A stretch of 64,000 nucleotides of DNA from assembly GCF_022761035.1 (NCBI RefSeq), contig NZ_JAKWJP010000006.1, positions 310,001 to 374,000 on the forward strand, in the 5' to 3' direction. The translations under genes and the position numbers were made by a program. This document shows, piece after piece, positions 1-7,947 of the stretch (the stretch's first letter is position 1; each line of letters begins with the position of its first letter). Source of the DNA: Microbacterium sp. SS28 (lineage in GTDB: Bacteria; Actinomycetota; Actinomycetes; Actinomycetales; Microbacteriaceae). The notes under the pieces are model-generated. The model ran no database searches and had not been told where the DNA came from. It saw nothing but the letters and a program-made list of their open reading frames with translations.

Positions 1-2
1 AG

Positions 3-983
3 ATCTCGACCTCGTTCACGCTACTCCTCCCCGTCACCCTCGTCCTCTGCGCTCTCGGTGGCCGATGGTGGGTCGCCGGAGGCAAGGCCTTCACCGCAGT
101 ATTCGTGACGATGGCCGCCGCCGCCGTGTTCTGGACCGCCTGGATCAGCTTCGAATGGGGAGCGTGGAGTGCGGCGATTCCCTTGGTCAATCGGGTGCCC
201 GCGCACCGGGCGGCGTTGGGGGTCGGCTTCCTCGCCACGATCGCCTTCTGTCTCCTAATGTCTCATTTCGCGCCCCGTTGGGGAGCGAAATGGATCGTGC
301 CCTCGACCGCTGCCGTCGTCGCGGGCGGACTGTCCTTCGCCGGTGGATTCCTGCTGCGGTCGGAGGGTTACCTTCCGGGTCTCCGACTCGCTTCGATGCT
401 CCTCGCGTCAGTGGTCTGCGCCGCCGCGATCTTCGCACTGGTCCGATGGCCTGGACGCGTCTGGAGCATGATCGGCGCAGGTCTCGCGGCCCTCACGCTG
501 ACGGCCGCCGTCAGCCCGGTCATTTTCGGGGTCGGGGATTTTCGCGACAGCGCAACCGCCCAGAAGTTCCTCGACTGGGCGAAGGCGAGCCGAGCAGACG
601 GCGCACTGTGGGCTTCCGACAGCGGGAGCGTCGATTCTCTGCTGATGGCGAGCGGGGCCCCATCGCTCAGTGGCCGCCAGATCATCGGTCCCGTTGTAAG
701 CGAATGGTCGAAGCTCGACCCAGGTCGAGCCAACGAGAATGTCTGGAACAGGGGCGGCGCTCATATCGCATTCGAGTGGGCGGACGAAGGTCTGCGATTC
801 GAACAGCCCTACCCTGACGTCATCAAAATCATCGCTTCGCCATGCGAGGTCCAATCCCGTCTGACGGACCTGCAGTACGTCGTCTCATCGCGCGAACTCG
901 AGGCTTCTTGCCTGACCGAGATTGACGCCGTGCAATGGTCAGGGCAGCAGCACTTCGTCTACGAGGTCACCCCGTCGGAGTGA
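3..983 (+). CDS. Polytopic membrane protein, C-terminal part (5' end outside window)
   Basis: The reading frame is open from the left edge, so only the last 326 residues are seen and the real start lies upstream. The first 150 visible residues hold about four or five hydrophobic segments; the remaining 170 are soluble and would follow the last membrane span. This layout, several membrane helices followed by an extracytoplasmic tail, resembles large GT-C-like or sugar-handling membrane proteins found in actinobacterial polysaccharide loci, but no diagnostic motif is visible in this fragment. It is convergent with the rhamnosyltransferase operon downstream, with a hairpin between them. Function is inferred only from location in a glycan cluster. 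Confidence 0.6.
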   Translation: MSTSFTLLLPVTLVLCALGGRWWVAGGKAFTAVFVTMAAAAVFWTAWISFEWGAWSAAIPLVNRVPAHRAALGVGFLATIAFCLLMSHFAPRWGAKWIVPSTAAVVAGGLSFAGGFLLRSEGYLPGLRLASMLLASVVCAAAIFALVRWPGRVWSMIGAGLAALTLTAAVSPVIFGVGDFRDSATAQKFLDWAKASRADGALWASDSGSVDSLLMASGAPSLSGRQIIGPVVSEWSKLDPGRANENVWNRGGAHIAFEWADEGLRFEQPYPDVIKIIASPCEVQSRLTDLQYVVSSRELEASCLTEIDAVQWSGQQHFVYEVTPSE

Positions 984-987
984 TCGG

Positions 988-1009
988 GGCCGCATGTCCA
1001 TGCGCGGCC
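988..1009. terminator. Bidirectional hairpin between convergent genes
   Basis: GGCCGCAT, a GTCC loop and ATGCG-c-GGCC form an 8-bp stem with one bulged C. It fills the 36-bp gap between two convergent stop codons. There is no U tract, which is usual for actinobacterial terminators. Confidence 0.45.
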
Positions 1010-1019
1010 GGATCACGGA

Positions 1020-1871
1020 TCAGAGGTCGTACCGAAGGCCGGCCCAGATTCCCCGTGAGGCCGCGCGGATCTTCGACCATCGTTCGCTCTCGAGAAGAAC
1101 CAGCTTTACCCAGGCCTTGCCGGTGAACCAGAGGTCCTCCCAGAACCAACGGCCGAACCCGTATCGACGCACCACGACGATGCGATTCCGCGCGGCGTAG
1201 AAGTGGCGCAGCGTGGAGTAATTCGCCAAGTAGACGGCGCGGCCGAACAACCTCACCGGCTCGGCATCTCCGAAGCGGTGGTCGAGGATCGCGTCGAACA
1301 CCTTGAGATTTCGGAAACCGCTCTTCCTCGCTCGCAGGCAGATGTCATGGTCTACGTAGTCGATGAACAATGGCTCATCGTGCAGGCCGATCTGCTCCAG
1401 CATCGACCGGGAGAACAGGGACCCCGAACTGATGATGACATCGGTCTGAACCGCCCCGCGACCCGACTCCCGTGCGTACACGACGCCGGTGGCATGCGAA
1501 CGAAGCGCCGGTCCGACGACTCCAGCACGATCGCCGAACTGCGCCCGGGCGGTGCGTAACCGTGCAAGCATGCCCTCCGTGACGGTGCTGTCTTGATCGA
1601 AGATCCATACGTCGTCGTAACCGTGGTCCAGCGCTGCGCGCATCCCCGCATTGAATCCGGCCGCGACACCGACGTTCTCGCCCTGGGGTAATAGCCGGAC
1701 AGACGGGTCCAGAGCCAACTCGGCCAGTACCCCATTGGAGGCCTGCTCGGATGAGTTGTCGACGACGTAGACCCGGTCGACCTGCTGACTCAGAAGCTTG
1801 ACGTTCACGAGGATCTCGGGTTCAGGGTTGTACGCAAGGACCACTCCGGCTGTTCCGGTTACGATGGCCAC
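1020..1871 (-). CDS. GT2 family rhamnosyltransferase-like protein
   Basis: Predicted 283-residue GT-A glycosyltransferase that would transfer a sugar, probably rhamnose from dTDP-rhamnose, onto a growing surface glycan at the cytoplasmic face of the membrane. Visible motifs are VVDNSS near residue 35, GENVGVAAGFNAG near 64, the metal-binding IFDQDS near 90 and FIDYVDHDICLRARKSG near 170, all in the order typical of the RfbF-like rhamnosyltransferases. The GTG at 1871 is chosen because GGAGG lies 7 bases upstream and it starts 4 bases after the stop of the RgpF-like gene. A longer frame exists but would overlap that gene by more than 170 bases. It is the last gene of a leftward operon. Confidence 0.85.
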   Translation of the reverse strand: MAIVTGTAGVVLAYNPEPEILVNVKLLSQQVDRVYVVDNSSEQASNGVLAELALDPSVRLLPQGENVGVAAGFNAGMRAALDHGYDDVWIFDQDSTVTEGMLARLRTARAQFGDRAGVVGPALRSHATGVVYARESGRGAVQTDVIISSGSLFSRSMLEQIGLHDEPLFIDYVDHDICLRARKSGFRNLKVFDAILDHRFGDAEPVRLFGRAVYLANYSTLRHFYAARNRIVVVRRYGFGRWFWEDLWFTGKAWVKLVLLESERWSKIRAASRGIWAGLRYDL

Positions 1872-1875
1872 GGCT

Positions 1876-3804
1876 CTACCTCCGCCCCGCTGAACGCCCT
1901 CGGCGATCCCATCCCCGCCGCGATCGAGCCAGGACACGTCCCAACAACGGTCTTCTGCGCACGACGCGTCGAAGTGCAGCACCGACCCCTGGAAAGTGCA
2001 GCCGGACGTACATCCGCGCGAAGTCGATGAGCCGACCACGCCCCACATGCCCTACGCCGCGAAGGTAATGGATCGCTTCGACCGTGTCTCCGGGCAGGGC
2101 GGAGGAGATCTCATCGAGCTTGTAGTCCAGCATCGTGTGGCTGATCGCCATGTACTCGGCCGTTGCCACGGTGCGCGTGTGATAGCCGAGTTCACCGGCG
2201 GCGTACGAAGGGAGCCGTTCGAGAATGTGCGCAAGGCTCCCATCGTTGTAGGCATCCTCACTGCCGAACTGCTCGTACGTCCACGCATGCTCGACGAGCA
2301 ACCGCAGCGCCTCGGGCCTCGCGACGAACATGGAACCGTAAGGGGCGAGAGGCGACGCGTGGTCGAGCGGCACCCTGATGCCGAGCTCCGCGCACATAGC
2401 TTCCACCCCGGGCTTGTTCGCCCACCACGCGTGACCCATTGTCGGATACCCGATGTGAATCATAGGGGGATAGACGAGACCGAGTCCCGGCTCGCGCAGG
2501 AACAGCGCGATGAGGTTCGCGGTATAGCCGTCGCCATCGAGCAGGTTCTGGAACTGCTGACCCTTGAAATGACGCCCGATGTTGAAGCCGTCCTGAGGCG
2601 TCTTCTTCGAGTGGAGCTTCACTACGAGGTCGTATCCGCCGTCGAGAAGGATATCGCGACATCCGATCAGAAAAGCACTCTGGTCTCGACCTGCATTCGA
2701 ATCGACGACGCGGACCTCGACCGACCGGTCGATGCGCGGGCGGAGAGCGAGAATACCCCGGATCTCCTGTGCCCGCGCCGAGTCGGGAGTCGTCACCACG
2801 AGGTCATAGGGACCTGGCAGCGTGTCGACCCGATCGAGCATCTCATCCGTCATCTCCGGGTAAAAGACGTGCAGGATCGCCACGACTCGCAGGGTGCGCC
2901 CCACCCCCCCTGACGCGTCAGCCTGCGGCAGCACCTCGAGCATCCCTGCGTCCGCGTTCAGAACCTTCGGGGCGACGTTCCGAGCGAGGTTCTGCCACAT
3001 CATCGCCACGGGATACCCGTACGCCTCGACCCCCCGCGCGATCTCGCGGCCGATCACGGCGTGCCTGTCGAGAAACGGCGGATAGTGGAAGAACGGTCTG
3101 CGTTTGAGCACGGGACAGCCATCGGCGAGCAAAAGATCCGGATTGAACAGCGCGGGATGGTCGGTGGGGTAGTTCTTCGACGGGAAGGCGACGTCTGGGC
3201 GGAAGCCGAGTGACGCGAAGTGGTGCGTGAACACGGCCTCATGCTTCAGCACCGCATCGAAATAATCAGGCATCTCCGGCAGATCGTGCCAGTATGCACG
3301 CCATGCCTCAGACAGGAACAGGCTCGGCCTCACGGCGATCCAGAACGACTGGAGGTGATAGTGCAGCACTCCCCTACCCGTGAAGGGATTCGGCTCCTGC
3401 GCGGAGTGGTCCGTCAGGCCCCAGAAGTCGACTTGCCGTGCGGCCATGCGAGCGAGTACCGGACCATACGGCCGAACGGGCCCGAACCATGTGTCGTTCG
3501 TGAGGATGATCTCGTCGAACTCGGAGATTCTGTCACCGAGGTGCGCAAGTGCGTGCTTGTGGGCCCAGATGTCATAGCCGGTGTTGTTCCTGACGAGAAT
3601 CTCGTCGCACACCGGTTCGAGCTTCGCTCGACCTTCGTCGCTGAGCGTTCCATTCACTACCACCAGAATGTGGGCGGCATCCTCCCGCATCCCGTCCAGT
3701 GCGTAAGGAATGTAGTCGTCAATACCGCCGCGGCGATCCCACACGACGTAAACGAATAGCCGGCGTCCGCCTACGGGAAGCGCGACGGCGTCAGCATCGA
3801 CCAT
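1876..3804 (-). CDS. Rhamnan synthesis F (RgpF-like) protein
   Basis: A 642-residue protein matching the RgpF family, which takes part in assembling rhamnose-glucose cell wall polysaccharides. The N-terminal half carries the family signatures: FVYVVWDRRGGIDDYIP near residue 17, a VRNNTGYDIWAHKHAL stretch near 92, and EIILTNDTWFGP near 118. The C-terminal half holds further conserved blocks such as VVDSNAGRDQSAFL and LVVKLHSKKT, the DSN/GRD and KLHSKK motifs of rhamnan glycosyltransferases. It starts 3 bases after the rmlA stop and is followed 4 bases later by a GT2 gene, so the three are almost certainly cotranscribed. The exact linkage made is unknown. Confidence 0.88.
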   Translation of the reverse strand: MVDADAVALPVGGRRLFVYVVWDRRGGIDDYIPYALDGMREDAAHILVVVNGTLSDEGRAKLEPVCDEILVRNNTGYDIWAHKHALAHLGDRISEFDEIILTNDTWFGPVRPYGPVLARMAARQVDFWGLTDHSAQEPNPFTGRGVLHYHLQSFWIAVRPSLFLSEAWRAYWHDLPEMPDYFDAVLKHEAVFTHHFASLGFRPDVAFPSKNYPTDHPALFNPDLLLADGCPVLKRRPFFHYPPFLDRHAVIGREIARGVEAYGYPVAMMWQNLARNVAPKVLNADAGMLEVLPQADASGGVGRTLRVVAILHVFYPEMTDEMLDRVDTLPGPYDLVVTTPDSARAQEIRGILALRPRIDRSVEVRVVDSNAGRDQSAFLIGCRDILLDGGYDLVVKLHSKKTPQDGFNIGRHFKGQQFQNLLDGDGYTANLIALFLREPGLGLVYPPMIHIGYPTMGHAWWANKPGVEAMCAELGIRVPLDHASPLAPYGSMFVARPEALRLLVEHAWTYEQFGSEDAYNDGSLAHILERLPSYAAGELGYHTRTVATAEYMAISHTMLDYKLDEISSALPGDTVEAIHYLRGVGHVGRGRLIDFARMYVRLHFPGVGAALRRVVRRRPLLGRVLARSRRGWDRRGRSAGRR

Positions 3805-3807
3805 CGG

Positions 3808-4680
3808 TCAGCGCAACCCCTGCTCGAGCGCCTTCAGCAGATAGCGACCGTACCCGCTCTTGATAAGAGGTTCCGCTCGCTCCCTGAGTTCGTCGTCAGT
3901 CAGAAAGCCCATTCGCCAGGCCACCTCTTCGGGACACCCGATCGAGAGCCCCTGCCGCTTCTCAACTGTGCGGATGAAGTCTGTCGCCTCAGCGAGGGAG
4001 TCGAATGTTCCTGTGTCGAGCCACGCTGTGCCTCTTGGAAGCAACTCGACGTGCAGCGCACCGCGCCGCAGGTACTCCAAGTTGACGTCCGTGATCTCCA
4101 ACTCGCCACGAGGAGACGGCTTGAGATTTTTTGCGATCTCGATGACGCCGTTGTCATAGAAGTAAAGCCCCGGAACGGCGTAGTTGCTCCTGGGAGCGAG
4201 GGGCTTCTCCTCCAAGGAGACCACGCGGCCCTCGGAGTCGAATTCGACCACGCCGTAGGCCGTGGGATCATCCACCCAATAGCCGAACACGACGCCGCCC
4301 GACAGGTTCTCATACTGTCGCAGCCGCGTGCCCATGCCCTGCCCGTAGAAGATGTTGTCTCCGAGGACGAGAGCAACGGAGTCCCCACCGATGTGATCCT
4401 CGCCAAGGATGAATGCCTGCGCCAGCCCGTCGGGTGATGGCTGCGTCTTGTACGAGATAGAGATCCCGAATCGCGTCCCGTCCCCGAGTAGGCGCTGGAA
4501 CTGTTCGGAGTCCTGCGGCGTGGTGATGATGAGAACATCACGGATTCCGGCGAGGAGCAGCGTGGCCAGCGGGTAGTAGACCATCGGCTTGTCATAGACA
4601 GGGACCAGCTGCTTGGAGACGCCCAGAGTGATCGGATGGAGGCGCGAGCCTGTGCCGCCGGCGAGAATGATGCCACGCAT
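3808..4680 (-). CDS. rmlA: Glucose-1-phosphate thymidylyltransferase
   Basis: First enzyme of dTDP-L-rhamnose synthesis: glucose-1-phosphate plus dTTP gives dTDP-glucose and pyrophosphate. The 290-residue length matches the family. The nucleotide-binding GGTGSRLHPIT loop is at residues 8-18, followed by SKQLVPVYDKPM, LGDNIFYG near 108, LEEKP near 160 and the GTAWLDTGT motif near 220. The ATG at 4680 directly precedes the conserved RGIILAGG sequence and has GGGAG about ten bases upstream; the longer frame would add 12 unconserved residues. It lies between glycosyltransferase genes and on the opposite strand to rmlB and rmlCD, so the pathway is split over at least two transcripts. Confidence 0.96.
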   Translation of the reverse strand: MRGIILAGGTGSRLHPITLGVSKQLVPVYDKPMVYYPLATLLLAGIRDVLIITTPQDSEQFQRLLGDGTRFGISISYKTQPSPDGLAQAFILGEDHIGGDSVALVLGDNIFYGQGMGTRLRQYENLSGGVVFGYWVDDPTAYGVVEFDSEGRVVSLEEKPLAPRSNYAVPGLYFYDNGVIEIAKNLKPSPRGELEITDVNLEYLRRGALHVELLPRGTAWLDTGTFDSLAEATDFIRTVEKRQGLSIGCPEEVAWRMGFLTDDELRERAEPLIKSGYGRYLLKALEQGLR

Positions 4681-4731
4681 GGTTCCAGTCTCCCTGATCC
4701 GGGTGATGCCCTCCAAACCGGAGGGTCGTCG

Positions 4732-6537
4732 TCATACAGGCGCTTGCGAGAAGTCGAGCAACGCGTCAGCAACTCCCCGGACGGCGGCCGCCGCAGCACG
4801 TGATGCCGAGGCATGGCCGTTGGAGCGGAGTTCTGCCCACACGTCGTCATCTGCCAGCACGTCGCGAAGGGAGCGGCGCAACTGGTCAGAGTCTGCGCGC
4901 GAGAACAGCAGTGAGTTGTAGCCGTCCAACACCTCGTGCCCGAGGCGATTGTCAACGGGCGCGAGATACACCGCGCCGAGCGACATCAAGGCGAACGGCA
5001 GGAGGCTCGATTGCTGCTCGGCGAACAGGACGACCGCACGCGGGCGGTAATTGGCGACTTCCTCGACCTTCGGCGACGAATCGAGGTGGACGGACACACA
5101 CCCTTCGGCGACGCACGCATCATCGACTGCCGCCCGACCGTTCGGATCGGCGCCGATCGTGACGACAGTGCGCTCTGCGGTGTCGGGGAGCGGCGGTGGT
5201 GCTGTCGCCGGCGCGACGCGTCGTCGGACTTCCCATGCCGCCTCGGCCTGCAGCTGTGCCGCTGTCCACCTGTTCGGCGCGATGTAGTCGAATTCCGGTC
5301 GATATCCAGCGATGATGCGGGACTGCAGAGCGGTATCGTCGGGGTGCCAGATACTCTCGACAGCCGGCAGCAAGTACACCGGAAGTCCGCCGCGAACGGT
5401 CGCGAGCCATACAGTCTCGGCGACCGTCCGATCACAAGCGACGACGACGCCCCCGCGAGCAGCAAGATCGGCCACGACCGATTCGTCCGTCGTTTCTGAG
5501 CGGATCTCGGTGATCCGCGCATCGCGGCCTTCCGCGCGCATGCCGTCGACGAGGTCGGAGATGTACGCCTGCCAGAGTCCGTCTGACCCATGCCCGACGA
5601 CGAAGTCGACCGTGGCATCGTCGGGCAGTCGCCGTGCGAGGAATCGGTCATCCCACCGGCGCCAGAACCGTCGCATCGAAGCGAGTTCCTGTTTCCCTTG
5701 GCTGTACCCGCGCGATGCGGACTCATGATGGATCAGCATCGCGGATGGCTGGTAGTAGCACCGGATCCCGCGCTCCCAAGCCCGAAGGCCGTAGTCGACG
5801 TCCTCGAACCCGAGCCAGAACTCATCATCAAGCACGCCCACGCGCTCAATGGCCTCGCGCGTTATGTAGACGCAGGCGCCCGAGATCGACCGGTTATAGC
5901 CGGCTACATTGGCCGCGGGCTTTGTTGCAGGTGCACCGACGTGAAGATGCCCGAACCACTGCGGAGCGAGGATGCGCGCGTAGTAGGTGCCGCCGTATTG
6001 AATGCGCCCGTCGGGGTACACGAGCTTCGGGCTGACCATGCCGATCGAGGTGTCCAGCGCGTAGGCACTGAACTGCAGAGCCTCAAGCCAACCGGGCTGG
6101 GCCACGACGTCACTGTTCAGCAGCACGACATCGTGACGGGCTTCCTGGATGCCGATGTTGACGGTTCCCGCGAAGCCCAGCCGGCGGTCCTTGAGAATGA
6201 CCCGAATTCGGTCGTTCTCGAGCTCCTTCAACCTCAGCGCAACACCGGAGTCGATGTAATCGTCGACGATCAGGACCTCGTAGTCGACGTCGGCGCATGT
6301 CCGCTCGATGCTCGCGAGCGCCTCAGTCAAAAGCGGAACATCGTTGTAGCTCGGAATGACCAGGCTCACGGGGCGCGCGTGCTGTGCGAACCATGCCTGC
6401 ATGTCGGCGTTCGGTGATATCCCCAGGGTGTTGAGAGTATAGGAGCGTCTGCTCCGCGAGGACCGTATCCGATCCTGCATTCGCGGGGGCAGCTTCGCGC
6501 TTGCGGTGCGAGCGACGCGCCTGAAAAGGTCTGACAC
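4732..6537 (-). CDS. Two-domain glycosyltransferase (GT2 + WsaF/GT4-like)
   Basis: A 601-residue protein with two apparent catalytic regions. Residues about 55-300 form a GT2 domain with SLVIPSYNDVPLL, IVDDYIDSG, the LNSDVV metal motif and GFEDVDYGLRAWERG, as in rhamnosyltransferases. Residues about 305-600 resemble the WsaF-type GT-B fold, with VVACDRTVAETVWLATV and VYLLPAVESIWHPDD sequences comparable to the protein encoded at 7897. Such fusions can add two successive sugars. The start is a GTG; the Shine-Dalgarno signal is weak. It is the first gene of the leftward rmlA operon, with 51 bases before the rmlA start. Specificity for rhamnose is inferred from the cluster. Confidence 0.82.
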   Translation of the reverse strand: MSDLFRRVARTASAKLPPRMQDRIRSSRSRRSYTLNTLGISPNADMQAWFAQHARPVSLVIPSYNDVPLLTEALASIERTCADVDYEVLIVDDYIDSGVALRLKELENDRIRVILKDRRLGFAGTVNIGIQEARHDVVLLNSDVVAQPGWLEALQFSAYALDTSIGMVSPKLVYPDGRIQYGGTYYARILAPQWFGHLHVGAPATKPAANVAGYNRSISGACVYITREAIERVGVLDDEFWLGFEDVDYGLRAWERGIRCYYQPSAMLIHHESASRGYSQGKQELASMRRFWRRWDDRFLARRLPDDATVDFVVGHGSDGLWQAYISDLVDGMRAEGRDARITEIRSETTDESVVADLAARGGVVVACDRTVAETVWLATVRGGLPVYLLPAVESIWHPDDTALQSRIIAGYRPEFDYIAPNRWTAAQLQAEAAWEVRRRVAPATAPPPLPDTAERTVVTIGADPNGRAAVDDACVAEGCVSVHLDSSPKVEEVANYRPRAVVLFAEQQSSLLPFALMSLGAVYLAPVDNRLGHEVLDGYNSLLFSRADSDQLRRSLRDVLADDDVWAELRSNGHASASRAAAAAVRGVADALLDFSQAPV

Positions 6538-6573
6538 TGGTTACGAGCCCCTCGAAGAGATCCGGACGCCCCA

Positions 6574-7947
6574 ATGGTATCGACTCCTCTCCCCGGATCC
6601 CGCCGACCGCGGATGGTCATTGTCGCCGCGGACGTCGTCGGCGCACACATGGCAGGTCCGGGCATCCGGTTCGTCAAGATCGCCGAGCAGATGGCCACTG
6701 TCGCGGAGGTGACGCTCGCGGTAGGGATCGAGGGCAGTGACACGGAGTACCTGCAGGATCGCGGATTCGCGATCGCGCCGTATCAGCACCGCGACGAACT
6801 CATCGAGATCGTCGGCGCGCACGACATCGCGTTCTGCCAACTCATTGATGAGGAGGTCGTGCGTCAGGGCGCCGCCCTCGGATGCAGGTTCGTCTTCGAT
6901 CTCTACAACGCGCTTCCTGCCGAAGCGATCGGCGCGGAGCGGATTGGAGGATTCGACACCCAACCGGAGATGGACGACGTCTTCCGTGGCGTGCTCGGAT
7001 TCTTCCGATTCTGCCTTCGCGCAGGCAGCTACTTCGTGACCTCGAACGAACGACAGCGGGATCTCTGGATCGGATATGCGCTCTCCGCGGAGGCGTTGCT
7101 TCCGGGGGAACTGCGAGGCCGTCGTCCTGAGGACGTCATCGGGCTCCTTCCCTTCGGCATGGAGGACGGCGAGCCATTCGCTGCGGATCATGGGATCCGC
7201 GGACGGATGGGAATCGGTGCCGACGACATCGTCCTGCTCTGGGCGGGCGGAATATGGGACTGGTTCGACGCCGAGACGCCGATCCGTGCTGTGGCGGACC
7301 TGCGGCGGACGCGATCCGACCTCCACCTCGTCTTCTATGGAACGACGCACCCGAACGCCGCGATCGGGAAGCCGAAGTCGGTAGAGCGCGCTGAGGCGCT
7401 CGCCGCGGAGCTCGGAGTATTGGGGACGGGTGTGCATTTCATCGACGGGTGGGTGCCGGCCGACCGTCGCGCCGACTATCTGCTCGACGCGGACATCGCC
7501 ATCTCCGCCCACAAGGAGTCGTTCGAAACCCGGTACGCCTTCCGCACCCGGATCCTTGACCATTTCTGGGCGAAGCTGCCGAGTATCGTCACGCGCGGGG
7601 ATTGGTTCGCCGAGTACATCGAGGAGCACGGCCTCGGAGAGGTCGTCGAGCCCGCGGATGTCGAGGCGACGAAGCGGGCGATCGCCGCGCTGTCGGAACC
7701 GGCACGTAGGGTCGCCGCGCGCGAACATGTGGTGAGAATCCGGGATGAGTGGCGATGGTCTCAGAACACAGCACCACTCAAACAGGTCGTCGCCAACTGG
7801 GACACCCAGCTGGTCATGCGAGAGATCCCGCCGTCGATCCACGCGTCGGAGCCGGCACCGGCGCGACGCAGCCGTCTGCGCGAAGCCGCTTCGCGATCAT
7901 TCGTCGGAGGCGCCTACCGAGGCCTCCGCAAGGGGCGCGCCGGCTGA
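6574..7947 (+). CDS. GT4-like glycosyltransferase
   Basis: Predicted 457-residue GT-B glycosyltransferase. The N-terminal Rossmann-like half begins MVIVAADVVGAHMAGPGIRF, a pattern common in actinobacterial group 1 transferases. The C-terminal half has LLWAGGIWDWFDAETPIRA, the site where nucleotide-sugar enzymes begin their second Rossmann fold, and a FETRYAFRTRILDHFWAKLPSI stretch in place of the usual EX7E motif. The ATG at 6574 is used; the in-frame ATG at 6613, right at the conserved MVIVAAD, is equally possible. Its last 51 bases overlap the end of the convergent gene on the other strand. The sugar used is unknown. Confidence 0.78.
   Translation: MVSTPLPGSRRPRMVIVAADVVGAHMAGPGIRFVKIAEQMATVAEVTLAVGIEGSDTEYLQDRGFAIAPYQHRDELIEIVGAHDIAFCQLIDEEVVRQGAALGCRFVFDLYNALPAEAIGAERIGGFDTQPEMDDVFRGVLGFFRFCLRAGSYFVTSNERQRDLWIGYALSAEALLPGELRGRRPEDVIGLLPFGMEDGEPFAADHGIRGRMGIGADDIVLLWAGGIWDWFDAETPIRAVADLRRTRSDLHLVFYGTTHPNAAIGKPKSVERAEALAAELGVLGTGVHFIDGWVPADRRADYLLDADIAISAHKESFETRYAFRTRILDHFWAKLPSIVTRGDWFAEYIEEHGLGEVVEPADVEATKRAIAALSEPARRVAAREHVVRIRDEWRWSQNTAPLKQVVANWDTQLVMREIPPSIHASEPAPARRSRLREAASRSFVGGAYRGLRKGRAG

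Noticed and set aside
1020..2048. A start at 2048 for the GT2 gene.
   Set aside because: It would overlap the RgpF-like gene by more than 170 bases; the GTG at 1871 has a strong ribosome site.
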